A DNA stretch of 64,000 bases. Source: Rhizomys pruinosus. Lineage: Eukaryota > Chordata > Mammalia > Rodentia > Spalacidae. Both the position numbers and the translations under genes were made by a program. The stretch covers positions 1,443,194 through 1,507,193 of the forward strand of contig VZQC01006583.1 in the NCBI GenBank assembly GCA_009823505.1. The letters run 5' to 3'. Below the pieces are notes generated by a model. It had not been told where the DNA came from, made no database searches, and worked only from the letters and a program-made list of their open reading frames with translations. Shown one piece after another: positions 42,180 to 52,979 of this stretch; the stretch's first letter is position 1, and every line of letters starts with the position of its first letter.

Positions 42180-42480
42180 CTTTAATTAAGGTTCTTGCCT
42201 CTTTCCTGTTTTAAAGGATATGTTCTCACACAGCTTTCTAAAAGAGACAACACATAAAATGCCATTTAAAATTTTAATGAGATTTTAGCACTTACATCTT
42301 TATAAGCTGTAAAATCCCATTTCTGCTCCGTGTTTCCTGAACTCCATTTCTGGCCTGGAGTTTGCCTGCCACAAGTGTCATTATGGAACCAGATGGAGTC
42401 TGGCCGAAACCAACGACACGGAAAACGACTGGATTTTTTCACAGCACTTAAAACAGACCTCAAAAATGTAAGGAAGTGTG
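42180..42480. promoter_or_regulatory. Candidate conserved noncoding block
   Basis: No repeat is visible. TTTAAAATTTTAATGAG, GTCATTATGGAACC and a CpG-bearing stretch GGCCGAAACCAACGACACGG / GAAAACGACTGG make it look like unique DNA. A (GGT)n run at 42488-42530 follows. Function is inference only. Confidence 0.28.
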
Positions 42481-42539
42481 AGCAGATGATGATGATGGTG
42501 CTGGTGGTGGGGGTGGTGGTGGTGGAGGTGATTGTAAGG

Positions 42540-43560
42540 TTGTAGCCCACCTAAGTCAGGGATTTCAGGAAGCTAAGTGAGGCAGAAGTTTGGAGAAATA
42601 ATTTCCTTAGACTCTGCTCCTGCAACCCGAGAAGAGTTGCTGCAACATCTTGCAATCACACCTCCCCGGAGGGAGACCAGAACCAGGCCTCAGTCTCTCT
42701 CAAGATGCTTCTACTGATACCAGCCACAGACACACCTACACCCTATCCCCATCTCCTCACCCCCACTTCCTTGTAAACTTACTTCTTTGTGTGCTTGGGT
42801 ATAAAACTGCCATTTGGGGGACATTCTAGTACTGGTCATCCTAATCCTGACCCAGGCAGGCCAGTCCCCACCCAATAGACTTCCTTTTCATAGGAGTCCT
42901 GATCTTTCCTTTCTGTGAAGGGTCTCCTCTCCAACTGAACCTAACGGAGATGGTGATGACAGAAGGGAGAAGTCACATGATGAACGCAGAGGGAAAGAAG
43001 CAGGTAAGAGAAAACGAGACTCAGAGGAGCAAGGTGACAGCAGATGTGTAGAAGAGTAGCTAGGGCTTTGAGAAGGGGAGGACCACTCACAGGCAGACCC
43101 TCTGCCACCTGGGAGCACAAGCAGACTCTCTCTTTGGGATCAATTACAGCAGACATTGACTCCAGATTGTGTATGGATGTCTGACAAATTGAGGATCGAG
43201 AACAGCAAGAGACTGCCTCCGTCCACATTTTAGCAGCTGTGTGATGTGTTAATTGTGACTAGAGCCATGATTATTCTGTGGAATTTGTTGACGAGGCAGA
43301 GAGCATGTGGGGTCTGAAGTGTGATGGAACCTGAGGATGTTTTTCTGTAAAATCCTGAACCTCTCTTGTCAGGATGACATTGGATTCTGGATTCTGTATC
43401 TCATGTGCCTGATCCAGACTTCTTTACATTACTCTGGAATTTGAACTCATTATTTTTGTGTGTTTTGTTGGAAAGGATCTTTCTTTTTTTTTAAATAACA
43501 TTAAAATTTTTTTTTTATTAACCTGTGCTTCAGGTGGTCCTGGCAAGTCCCTGATCTAAC
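42540..43560. other. Gene-free interval, nothing recognised
   Basis: About 1 kb without a repeat that I can name. Confidence 0.4.
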
Positions 43561-43564
43561 CACT

Positions 43565-43730
43565 GCTCACTCCTAAATTTTTTTAATCTCTTATTTTTTA
43601 TGTATATGAATGTACTGTCTGCATTCAGGTTTGTGCAGCCATGTCGTGCAATGCCGCAGAGGTCAGAAGAGGGTGTCGGATTCCCCTGGAACTGGATTTA
43701 AAGATGGTTCTTAGCCGCCATGTGAGTGCT
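43565..43730 (-). mobile_element. 5'-truncated B2 SINE
   Basis: TATATGAATGTACTGTCTGCATTC, GTCGTGCAATGCCGCAGAGGTCAGAAGAGGG, GGAACTGGATTTAAAGATGG, CTTAGCCGCCATGTGAGTGCTG then an abrupt end. Lacks the duplicated TGGAATTGGAGTT block of the subfamily at 30984. Confidence 0.85.
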
Positions 43731-43739
43731 GTACTTTGT

Positions 43740-44300
43740 GTGTCTCATTTGAATTCTTTTGATTGAGATCACAGTGGGGGGGGGCTGAAGAGTGTCTGCA
43801 CAAGATCCTGGTAGCAATATCATCAACCAATCCCCTGTCATTTGGCTTATAAACCTGCTGCCACAGTTGCTATGCATTTCCAAGGCATTGTGAAACACAA
43901 TTTAGTGAAGAAAAAAAAAATGGATTATTAGGGGAGAGCGGGGCCCTTTGTGGCTGTATTATGATTCATAGAAAGCTGTGGCCAAAGTCTGGAGCATATG
44001 TAAATTTAGCTTTGAGACAGGTCGATCTTTCCTGTGGGGAAGGGGACCTGAGAGCTACATATTTTCCATGGTCTCTGTTCTCTTACAAAGACAGTTTTGC
44101 ATTAGAGTCTGGGCTCAGGGTTGGATAGTATCTTAAAGATAACCAGTTTTTAAAGAAAAAAGAATCTCAGGGGGGTTCTAGGCCTAACAGAGTTCTTTGT
44201 CCCTAGGCACATTCTTTTGATAGGTGCAGAATGAAATTCTTTTCTATCCTTTCTTTGAAGATCAGCTTCTAGTTTAGGCTTCTGCCCTCTCTGAATACTA
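43740..44300. other. Gene-free interval, nothing recognised
   Basis: Poly-A at 43912-43920. Nothing else recognised. Confidence 0.4.
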
Positions 44301-44329
44301 GGATTTGTAAATGCAAAAGAGCTGATTGA

Positions 44330-44508
44330 GGGCCTGGAGAGATGGTTCCATGGTTAGGAATGCGGCTGTTCTTGCAGAGGTTCGATTCCCAGCACTCACA
44401 TGGCAGCTAACAACCATCTGTAACTGCAGTTCCCGGTGATTGGTTGCCCTCTTCTGACCTCTGCGGGCAGTGCATGTCACAGATGCCTACAGGAAGGCAA
44501 TACAAACA

Positions 44509-44554
<46 letters not shown>

Positions 44555-44568
44555 TTTTTTAAAGGAAA
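44330..44568 (+). mobile_element. B2 SINE
   Basis: GGCCTGGAGAGATGGTTCCATGG head, GAGGTTCGATTCCCAGCACTC, TGCCCTCTTCTGACCTCTGCGGGC, then CT and AT runs with T-rich tail. AGCTGATTGA at 44320-44329 and 44569-44578 is the target duplication. Confidence 0.9.
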
Positions 44569-44689
44569 AGCTGATTGATATTCTGACAGCTGAATAGGGG
44601 GACACAATTGCCTTGTTTCTATTATTCCCACCTCATGGCTTTAACATGAGGTCATTTTTATATCACTATTACAACCGTAGCCAAAGGAG

Positions 44690-45275
44690 ATGAAGTTACT
44701 ATGTAGAAAAGGCACAAGTTCTGGCTTGCTCATTACACCATTCACAATATCCAGGATCTGGACACAAGTGAAATATCTACCAGAGTGTTTGCCAACTCTT
44801 CGAACAGATAAAAAGATGAGGCAATGTACACAGTGGAATACCATTCCGCTGTATAAAGAATGCAGTCCCGTCGGCAGCAGCAACTTGGATGGCCATGTGG
44901 AACTGGAGATAAGTGGAATAAGCTGGGCACAGAAAAGCAAGCACCCCCTGACGTCACTCATGTATAGAACCCTAAAAATGTTAATCTTCCAGAAGCTGAG
45001 AGCAGAGGGTGGGGACAGGGGCAAGTGGAGAGGAACAGCAGCAGCAGGAAGCCCTAGGTCACCACCACCCAGCAGCATGGCTGCAGACAACACACTTCCA
45101 AAAGCCACAAGAAAAGATTTTGAAAGTTTTTAATACCAAGAAATGATATTTGAGGGCTGGACAGATGATGTAAAATGATTCAAAATTACGCATTGTACAC
45201 ATTACGTGGTACCTCATTACTATGTATAGGTTCTTTGTTTTAGAGTAGCCATTAAGAAGTTTATAAAAAAGAATG
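44690..45275 (+). mobile_element. Ancient L1 ORF2 end and 3'UTR
   Basis: TTCACAATATCCAGGATCTGG...GATAAAAAGATGAGGCAATGTACAC...GTATAAAGAATGC...AACTTGGATGG...CACTCATGTATAGAACC follow the L1M ORF2 C-terminus and 3'UTR. 45190-45240 (ATTGTACACATTACG...TATGTATAGG) is the typical 3' end. Confidence 0.65.
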
Positions 45276-45299
45276 CTCACCTTGAACTTGTCTACCTTG

Positions 45300-45690
45300 T
45301 GTTCAGATGAAGAGCTTCTGATGTTAGGGTCTGAGAATCCACACCAGACACACCGAAGGATGGAAAACCAAGACTTTATTCCAGGAAAAAGTAAACCAGC
45401 ATGCTGGGGTGGGAGGGAAAAGGCTCCGACCCCTATAACTTGGCTCGCAGGCCTTTTATACAGGGTCTAGGGGAGTTTTAGTGGGGTTTGGGTAACTTCT
45501 AGCCTTATTGGATAATAGCAGTTACAGCTCATGGTTAGGTCAGCCCAACTCCCCCCACACGCCAAAGGTTATCTTAAACAAGTTTAAGTTTTATAAACTG
45601 TTCTTGAGGCCTTGAGCAACTGACCTTGAGCAATTGACCTTCCCCCTCCAACCCTTGAATTGGGCAGGTTCCAGAAATTGCTTAAAATGG
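45300..45690 (-). mobile_element. ERV LTR, minus strand
   Basis: On the minus strand a poly(A) signal (complement of CAAGACTTTATTCCAGG at 45369-45385 gives GAATAAAGTC) lies about 85 bp downstream of a TATA box (CCTTTTATACAGG at 45452-45464 gives TATAAAAGG). That promoter-to-polyadenylation spacing is the R region of a retroviral LTR. The B2 at 45698 lies at its edge, so the end may lie beyond. Confidence 0.6.
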
Positions 45691-45697
45691 TGGCTAT

Positions 45698-45897
45698 TGG
45701 GGCTGGAGAGATGGCCTAGTGGTTAAGAGCGCCGACTGCTCTTGTAGAGGACCCTGGTTCGATCCCCAGCACTCACGTGGCGACTGAGAACCGTCTTTAA
45801 CTCCAGTTCCTCTTCTGACCTCCATGGCATTGCACAACACGGGTGCACAAACCTACATGCAGACAGTACATTCATACACATTAAAAAATAAATTTAA
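45698..45897 (+). mobile_element. B2 SINE
   Basis: GGGGCTGGAGAGATGGCC, GTTAAGAGCGCCGACTGC, TGCACAACACGGGTGCACAAACC and ACAGTACATTCATACACATT. AAAATGGTGGCTAT (45684-45697) and AAAATGGTGTCTAT (45898-45911) are the target duplication with one change. Confidence 0.93.
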
Positions 45898-45911
45898 AAA
45901 ATGGTGTCTAT

Positions 45912-46600
45912 ACTCGAAGTCAGCGTGGGCCTCTCTTACACTGAGTTCTGCCTTTCTGATCACTGCCATCAGGGCGTAGCTGCCTGCTTAGTCCACAGTG
46001 ACATTCTTCTGGATCCAGAACTTCTGTAGAAACAGGTGTGCCTCAATCACAAATTCTAGACGCCATAAAATTCCCTTTGTTCATACGGATGGTAAGAAGC
46101 TGGTTTAGTGAGGGCAGAGAGAATTTGTGAAAGGATATGCTGAGTGGTTCCATACTGGTAGGGTGACGTTCTCCATTCAACAGCATCTTTCCTGTGGATC
46201 AGTTGGGCAAATCAGCAGGCCTTCTGGGGTATACAGCCAAACACTGCTCTTGATGCTTGGGATACATCGACGAGCAAAACGATGACTGCCGCCCTCACTG
46301 AGCTTTCATTCTAGAGTGAGTGTTTACAGGTCTAGGAAGACACCAGTGCATCCTGGGATGGCTGATCTGGGATGTTGACTTAGCAGACTCAGGGATTCCT
46401 CAGAAGGCTAGTAAAACTTACTCTAGGGTGTTTCCAGAGAAGCCTGGTTTGAGGGTCAGCAAGCCTAGTGGGGACTACCCACTCTGGTTGGGGGTGGAGC
46501 CCCTCATTTGTCTGGGGGTCTGGATGCCATGAAAATCAAAGGAATGGGAATTTCTCTGAGATAGTTACTCTTGATGTCAATTTGATGAGATTTATCTTGT
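45912..46600. other. Gene-free interval, possible LTR continuation
   Basis: No gene supported. Some of the first 150 bp may be the rest of the minus-strand ERV LTR interrupted by the B2. Confidence 0.35.
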
Positions 46601-46609
46601 AAATTCCTT

Positions 46610-46835
46610 TTGCTTTATTAATTTTTTCTTGATGTGTACGAGTACTTTCCCTGCATATATGTACATGCTCTCATGCTGTGCAGTGCCTGGAGAGGCCAGA
46701 AGAAGGTATCGGAGTCCCTGGAACTGGAGTTACAGATAGTTGTTAGCTACCATGTAGATGCTGGGAACCAAACCTGGGTCCTCTGTAAGAGCAGCCAGTG
46801 CTCTTAACTTCTGAGCCACCTCTCTAGCCCCTTGA
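46610..46835 (-). mobile_element. B2 SINE
   Basis: TTTATTAATTTTTTC tail, GGCCAGAAGAAGGTATCGGAG, CTGGAACTGGAGTTACAGATAG, GTGCTCTTAACTTCTGAGCCACCTCTCTAGCCCC. No internal duplication. Confidence 0.88.
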
Positions 46836-46857
46836 GAAGATTTACTTTTAAATGTTG

Positions 46858-47130
46858 AACAAGCCTTGCATAGCTGAGATCTACTCTATTTCATGGTGGT
46901 ATATGGTTATTTTTGTACATTGCTGGATTTAATTTTCTCATGTTTGTGGAGGGTGTTTGCACCTATGTTCATGATTGAGGTCTGCAGCTTCCTTTCCATG
47001 TAATGACTTGCTTGATCTGGTTTTGCTCTTGATAACATGGGTGAGTAATATTCTCTGCAGCAGTCTGCAATAGAGATCAAATAATGGTTATTAATTTGAA
47101 GATACTGTTTGGTGTGATATCAATAAAGAA
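46858..47130 (-). mobile_element. Ancient L1 ORF2 fragment
   Basis: GAACAAGCCTTGCATAGC...GATTTAATTTTCTC...GAGGGTGTTTGCACCTATGTTCATG is the reverse of L1 ORF2 around the RT domain (…NKILANRIQ…). Continues to the right as the L1 5' region at 47250 and 48520, separated by later insertions. Confidence 0.6.
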
Positions 47131-47136
47131 TAAAAA

Positions 47137-47240
47137 GGCTAGGCTTGCAACTCAGTTGGAGAGAACTTGCCCAGGATACAGACTTCCTGGTTTCCATCAC
47201 CCACATCAAAAAAGAGAAAAAAAAGAAAAGAAAAAGAAAA
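47137..47240 (+). mobile_element. ID-type SINE (tRNA-Ala-like)
   Basis: GGCTAGGCTTGCAACTCAGTTGGAGAGAACTTGCCCAGG...GGTTTCCATCACCC then AAAAAGAGAAAAAAAAG: an ID/BC1-type head with A/B box and a purine A-rich tail. Sits within the ancient L1. Confidence 0.72.
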
Positions 47241-47249
47241 TTTTTTTAT

Positions 47250-47765
47250 AGTCACTTATTAATTCTTCCACATTTTTTTATTCCTCCAGATAAACCAGAC
47301 TTTATGACTGACATAAACTTCTTCTTCCCTGAAGATGTTATTCTCCTCCTTTATGATTTATTCAACTTGGTTTGCCTTTACACCTTCACTTATCAAGGAT
47401 AATTTTGCAGGGTACAGAATTCTAGATTAATGGAGTCACCTATTTCACTTAGAACCTCATTTATTTGAGCGTACTCTCTTCATGCTTAGTTTCTTATCTT
47501 TGGCCATCTGTGTGGAATGCAGATATATTCCCCTACAGGGTCCTCTCTACGTTTTCCTTTATTTGATTTTCTGAAATGGAATGTGTCTAGATTACCCTTT
47601 TGAGTATACATTCTGGTTTGTATTTTTAGAGCCTCCTAATCTTGGGTTGGTGTCCCACGGTAAACTGGGATGAATATTAGTCATTTCTTCAACTATAATT
47701 GCTGTTTCATTTTTGGTTAATAATAGTTATACATTATACCTTTTTTAAAACTCTCAAAAATATTT
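47250..47765 (-). mobile_element. Ancient L1M 5' region
   Basis: GAAATGGAATGTGTCTAGATTACCC...AGCCTCCTAATCTTGGG...AACTATAATTGCTGTTTCATTTTTGG follows the L1M 5' layout in reverse (…GATGTGCCTAGGTGTGG…TCTGAGCTTCTTGG…). Same element as 46858 by strand and order. Confidence 0.55.
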
Positions 47766-47784
47766 AAAGTCATGATCTTGGGGT

Positions 47785-47905
47785 TGCAGAGATGGCTCCG
47801 TGGCTTCTAGAGCTTTGTGCTCTTCCAGAGGATTCTAATTCCATTCCCAGCACCCACATCTGGTGGCTCCTGTAAATGAAAGTTCAGAGGAGGGGTGGTG
47901 CTGAA
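47785..47905 (+). mobile_element. B2/B3-type SINE fragment
   Basis: GGGGTTGCAGAGATGGCTCCGTGGCTTC then TGTGCTCTTCCAGAGGATTC and CCATTCCCAGCACCCACATCTGG: the 5' half of a tRNA-like SINE. Confidence 0.6.
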
Positions 47906-47934
47906 TCTTCAAACTGAGTCTTCTGCAAGGCCAA

Positions 47935-48425
47935 TGTGTAGAACTTCAGTGACTGTGGAGAGTTGAGAATGTTGCGGTTCCACAGCCTAATTACCAGTTG
48001 TCTTGGGTCATCTTTAAACCCTAAATAGCCATTCTTTGACCACTTCTTTTACAGACTTAATATCCTGTGACTAACAGATAAAAATGTACTATTTTAGCAG
48101 ACCAAGGGCTAAGAAGCCTGTCAGCTGACACCTAAGGCCAATATCAGAATTCTCCCTGTTTTGCTATAACTTGCCTCTCTGATGTCCCTAGCAATTTGTT
48201 TGAAAAGTGTCATGATTTATGGATTTCTTTGTTTTGTTACTGTAAAAACTTCATGAAACTGCTACCATGTTGGAACATGGAATTTGGGGAAACCTGAACC
48301 TGTGTTCCAGGGCCATGGTCACTCATATTTGGGTCTCGAATAAACTGTCTCTTACTTCCTCTGAGGTGAGAGTTGAGATTCCTAACCACCTATAACTCTG
48401 GGGGATCTGACATGTCTATCCTCAC
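47935..48425 (+). mobile_element. ERVL-like LTR
   Basis: TTCATGAAACTGCTACCATGTTGG, AACCTGTGTTCCAGGGCCATGGTCACTCATATTTGGG, a poly(A) signal in CGAATAAACTGTCTCTTAC (about 48338) and ...GGGGGATCTGACATG at the end match a rodent/mammal LTR layout that I recognise by text. Left end unclear. Confidence 0.5.
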
Positions 48426-48442
48426 AGGGCCCATCTACTCAT

Positions 48443-48445
48443 GTG

Positions 48446-48474
<29 letters not shown>
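48443..48474. repeat. (CA)n microsatellite
   Basis: About 14 CA units after CATGTGCACA. Confidence 0.95.
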
Positions 48475-48476
<2 letters not shown>

Positions 48477-48519
48477 CAATATCATACCTAATTAAAATAA
48501 TAAGAATAAATCTTAAAAA

Positions 48520-48800
48520 CAAAAGCGTGACCTTGGATATTTGTTTTTGATTACTTCTCAGAGTTTCAATTTCTTTGATTACATTATTCGCCTCTGCCTG
48601 CCAGTTTTCAACTTCTTCTGTTAATGCCCTCCACATATTAATCATAATGAGTTTAAGCTTCTGTTCTAATAATTCCAGTATCTCTGCTGTGTGTGACTCT
48701 CATTCAGAAGTTCATTCATTCTTTTCAAGCTGTCTTTTGTTTTGCTTTGTTTCTCTCCCTTTTTTGTTTTCTTTCTATCTTCATGGGTTTACTGGTTAAA
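48520..48800 (-). mobile_element. Ancient L1M upstream region
   Basis: CAGTATCTCTGCTGTGTGTGACTC...CATTCTTTTCAAGCTGTCTTTTG is typical of L1M upstream sequence in reverse. A 68-residue minus open frame (…EEVENWQAEANNVIKEIETL…) is coiled-coil-like, as expected near ORF1, but is too short to call. Confidence 0.5.
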
Positions 48801-49130
48801 AACTTGGTACGATGTGGATGAAAGACTTCCAGGTTCCAGACAATGGGCTTTAGCGATGTGGAAGGTGAGGAAGAGCAGGGACATTGGAGGTGCTGCCTGC
48901 ACAGCTCTGTGATTGGCACTCACCTGCTCTCCCCTGGCCTCTTACATAGGACAAAATGGCAGGACCGGCCTGGGTTCAGATGGTTAGGCTCTGACTAGGT
49001 AGAGTGCAGACTCTGGGTGGACAGTAAATTCTGGTGTTTTTCAAAATGGCTCCTTATCCCCCCCCCTTTCCTCCCTCACCAGAAGATGGGGAGGGGCTGA
49101 CTCAGCATTCTCTGGGAGCACCTGCAAGTA
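48800..49130. other. Gene-free interval, nothing recognised
   Basis: A C run at 49058-49067 and no repeat that I can name. Confidence 0.4.
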
Positions 49131-49139
49131 CACTGGAGG

Positions 49140-49240
49140 TAAAACCTGCATCAGGGGCTTGTATGTGATTGGGTGCAGGACATGGGTGCATTTACGCACA
49201 TGCAGACAATATATTCATACACATAAAATAAAAACAAACC
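49140..49240 (+). mobile_element. B2 3' half
   Basis: ACATGGGTGCATTTACGCACATGCAGACAATATATTCATACACATAAAATAAAAAC is the end of a B2. The head is missing. Confidence 0.65.
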
Positions 49241-49599
49241 AAATTTTGAAAAAGCTCCAAAGTTTAAATTTAAATTTACAACATTGAATCAAGCAAATGA
49301 GCCTGAAATAGATCTAGAGGCTGGGGACCTGAGCAAATATCTACCATGTGAGCCAACGTCCACCCTAGTCCACTCAGTGCAGCCATGAGAGAAGGACAGG
49401 CTCATGCCACAGAAACATGGCTTCTAGGCTTTCTTTATGAGTGGCTGTGACGGTCTCAGAGGGACAGCACAATGGCCACCTAATACCACACTCACAGGGT
49501 GGAAACTGCATCCCTCTGTAGAATTCTCTGTGCACTAAATTTATAACACTACGAGGCCACGCCCACAAGAATGATGCCGCTCTCCTGGCAGCCAGCCTA

Positions 49600-50225
49600 T
49601 CACCCACCGCCTCACATTTGTTGTGGTTCTTTGATTTTCCTTTGGCAGTCTTTTATTTTTATTTTTTTCTTTGGAAGCAGATGTGCCCTCTGAAAATGAG
49701 GTTTGATACAGCATTGTCTTTGGTTTATTTCCAGATGTGGCCAATTTAACGGCTCAGTCACAAGATGGCAAACAAATGCTTTCCAGGAGAAGCAAATGAT
49801 GACATTTAAGTTTTAATTGCTGCTTCATATAATATCCTTTTTAATACTTGATTCGAGTAAATCAACTCATGGTTCTCTAAGTTTAACTTAAAAGAGCTGG
49901 GAGCTAAAAAGGCATAGTAATTCGCTTCTGTAGAATTTCTTGAAAAGAAATGTACTTTTGTGCAAGCTTTTTATATTCAAGAAGTATGACTATTATACAC
50001 TTCGTTTTGGCATAGTCTGTAGTTTGTCTCCCGCATAACTACTGATGTGCAAAATCTGTTTTTTAATGAAACATAGAAATCCTAAAAGCACCTGTCACCC
50101 CATGTCCCCCACAACCATGGAACAAAAGTCTTGAATTTGTGAAGCAGGAAATTAGCCTACATTTTCTCTGTGCACCCTGCTGCCTGAAATTCTCCCTTCA
50201 AAATGTAATTTCCTTTATTTAAAGA
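49600..50225. promoter_or_regulatory. Candidate conserved noncoding block
   Basis: 625 bp without a repeat, AT-rich, with TTTAATTGCTGCTTC, ATAGTAATTCGC, TTTTTAATGAAAC, CTTTTTAATACTTGATTCG and GGAAATTAGCC. It runs up to a truncated B2 at 50236. Its repeat-free state inside such a repeat-dense window is the argument. Function not shown. Confidence 0.35.
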
Positions 50226-50235
50226 TGTTAGCTTT

Positions 50236-50320
50236 GGGGCTGGAGAGATTGGGCAGCAGTTAAGAGCACTGACTACTCTTGTGGAGGACAAGAGTTCAGT
50301 TCCCAGTACCTACACACGAT
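50236..50320 (+). mobile_element. B2 head, 3' truncated
   Basis: GGGGCTGGAGAGATTGGGC, GTTAAGAGCACTGACTACTC, AGTTCAGTTCCCAGTACCTACAC then unrelated sequence. Only the tRNA-like part remains. Confidence 0.8.
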
Positions 50321-50579
50321 GCTTTCAGGAATCAACTAGTGAAACTTGAATGTAACTTTAAAGGAGAACACGACATGCAGTCTAGTGTAATGTGTAAGGC
50401 TTTGCAAGCCCATGCTGGATGTCCTGTGGGAGGGGAACCTGGGCTGCTTGAAGATGCAAAGCTGTGGGAGGGCACTGCAGAGGCCACAGAACCCCCAGCA
50501 GGGATCCCACAGCCAGCGGTCCAGGTGTTGAAAAGAGCAGCACACAGCAGAACGGTTGAGATGCTCTGTGCTTACTTCA

Positions 50580-51020
50580 CTGCCCATCCATCTGTACACA
50601 TATACATTCTTGTATCCATCCATTCATTCATTCATGCATCCAACCATCTGTCCATCCATCTGTCCATCTATCCCTCTGTCCATCAAATACACACATGCAT
50701 CCATTCATCCACTTGTCCATCCATCAATCCATCTGTCCACCCATCTGTCCATCTATCCTTCTGTCCATACATGCATACATGTATCCATCCCTTCCTCCAT
50801 CTAGCTCCTTCCATTCATCCACCAATTTATTAATCCATCTGTCCATCAATTCATGCATCATAAGCCCATCCATTCCTTCATCCATCAATCTGTCCATCTG
50901 TCTACCCATCTGCTTATCCACTCATCTGTCCATGCCTTCATCAATATAGATATCCATCCATGCATCCATCTGTCCTTTCATACGTACATGCATGTATACC
51001 TACATGCAGGCATATATCTG
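50580..51020. repeat. Degenerate (ATCC/CATC)n array
   Basis: Loose 4-bp repeats CATCCATCTGTCCATC over about 440 bp, with irregular inserts such as ACATGCAT. The plus frames give Ser/Ile/His/Pro-rich strings of 60-184 residues; these are not genes. It is the complement of the 17480-18212 array motif. Confidence 0.93.
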
Positions 51021-51029
51021 TCCCATACT

Positions 51030-51530
51030 CAGAGTTTGACACTATTGCATCTGTGACCAATCAGATGAGCACAAGAATCAGAGGTCCTCATGCCAAGGAG
51101 ACTAACCAAAGTTCTGCTCAGTTGCTGATAACAAAGCCCTGAAGTACTTTGTAAGAAAGCTATGTAAGTTTTATGTAATTTTAGAAGTTTACAGGTTGGT
51201 GAAAGCTGGCCCAGCAATCGCCCAAGTGGGGCTTTGGCACAGGGACATAAGAAAGGAAAAAGAGGAAAGGAGAAGCAAAGAGGACATGTCACAGTGCCTA
51301 GGGAAGAAGACAGAGAGGGGCTTCATAGACCCCCATTGTGTTTGTGTCCCTTGAGGCCCCACTATACACACTGTTTACAATGTCTAAAGACAATTACCTC
51401 AATTGCCCTTGAAAAAGCAAAAATAAATCATTCTAATACAGGTTTTTGGACCTTATGTAGCCCAGGCTAGATCAAATTCAAAATGTATCTGAAGATGACC
51501 TGGAAGTCCTGACAATCCTGACCATCCCTA
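51030..51530. other. Gene-free interval, nothing recognised
   Basis: No repeat recognised with confidence. 51550-51655 (GTGGTGCTCGCAATTGAACTGGAGC...CCACTTTACCTAGGGAGC) may be an old SINE in reverse. Confidence 0.4.
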
Positions 51531-51984
51531 GCCCTGCTGTTAGCTTGTACACTTGTACATCTCACATCCAGTTTATGTGGTGCTCGCAATTGAACTGGAG
51601 CTCTTTTGATGTCAGGCAACCACTTTACCTAGGGAGCAACACCCCCAATCCATTACGTCTGGTCTTAATTACCAATAAACAATACTATTAGTATGCGATT
51701 GTTAGTGACACAAACGACACCCAGCGACTGGTGAGCAGGTATCCACTCCTTGCTGCGACTTCTGCCTGCTCTGTCTCGGTCTAATCCTCCGATTTTCACA
51801 GTGAGCCTTACTGCGGCTCAGGTCAGCCATGCTAACTGTAACCTCCAAAATGTGAGTCCTTCCTCTGTGATTGTTAAAATGGCTAGAGTCAGATGTAGTT
51901 GGAGGTTTTTGGTGTGGTGGTGGTGGTGTTTCTTCTTGTTGCTTTTTTGTGGTTGCTTGTTTTCTTTTTGAGATGTATATTCTA

Positions 51985-52068
51985 TTTATTTGCCAGTGCT
52001 AGAGATGGAGTTAAAGCCTCTTACATGCTAGGCATTTGCCCTACCCCTGAGCTACATCTGATGATACC
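51985..52068 (-). mobile_element. tRNA-like SINE fragment
   Basis: TTTGCCAGTGCTAGAGATGGAGTTAAAGCCTCTTACATGCTAGGCATTTGCCCTACCCCTGAGCTACATC is a reversed ID/B3-like head (…GCTGGGGATGGAACCCAGGGCC…CTCTACCACTGAGCTACATCC…). Confidence 0.55.
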
Positions 52069-52074
52069 ACTGTA

Positions 52075-52975
52075 TCCGTCCAAATGATGATCTTCTCATG
52101 GGCTGGACAGTGGTCAAATGTTCTCCAAACTCCACTGCAACTCTCTTACTCTGACTGAACAGCCCCATCTCCTTAATCTCTCTTCATAGGAAGTAACTTC
52201 CCAATTTCTTTCCTGGCTGGCCTCAGGCCTCCAGGTCCACGATGACCAGCAGTCTTTCCCTCACCTCTCTGGGTGGTGTGTCAAAACACAGTCCCCGGGT
52301 GTGATTCCAGGAGAGCCAAGTGCAGCAGGATCCTTAGTGACATGGCAACTGTCTGACAGCCACTGTTCACTGCCAATCGAAATCACTTTCACAGGAGAAT
52401 AAGAAATTAGCATGCAGGTATAAATACAAACAGACTTTGATTCTCAGGGATTTTTCCTTGGACATCCATAGCATGAACACAGGAGAATACAGGATGCTTT
52501 CATTTTAAAACGTTCTCTCAGTCATGAGCTGGTGAGGACCTTCCGACAACTTTCTGGTAAAACTCATCATGTATGTGGCTGGTGGGTGGAGCAGTTAACA
52601 TGTAACCTGTGTCAAAACTACCTCAAAATCTATTGGAAAAGCTATTTGGCTATTCCATCCAGGATCTTTGAGGAATGTGGTCAGCACATTCTACCCAAAC
52701 CACTGAGACCAGGGAGAGGAATCAAGCAGGCAGCGGTGCAGGATAACTTTCTGTGCTTTTGTGTCCCACGCAGGGCCAGGCTCTTGTGGCTCCACCAAGG
52801 GCCAGGCTTTATGGCATACGCTTGTCCCAGCCATAGCTCATTGGAATGCTGGAAACTTCCATAGAGTCTTTGACACATCACCTGGAAATCCCATATTCCT
52901 ATGTGGAAAACAAACTCAAGAACAGAGATTTGGAATCTGATTGCTAGAGGGAATGTGCTTGTCCCTCAGAGAAGC
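52075..52975. other. Gene-free interval, nothing recognised
   Basis: A 110-residue plus frame (52532-52864) and a 66-residue minus frame overlap with no family content. Nothing else stands out. Confidence 0.4.
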
Positions 52976-52979
52976 ATGA

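Noticed and set aside
47137..47240. tRNA gene
   Set aside because: The tRNA-like head belongs to an ID-type SINE with an A-rich tail. No cloverleaf or acceptor stem can be made out. The same applies to all B2 heads.
50279..50833. 184-residue plus-strand frame
   Set aside because: Most of it is the translation of a degenerate ATCC array (His/Ile/Ser/Pro-rich) joined to a chance frame in a B2 flank.
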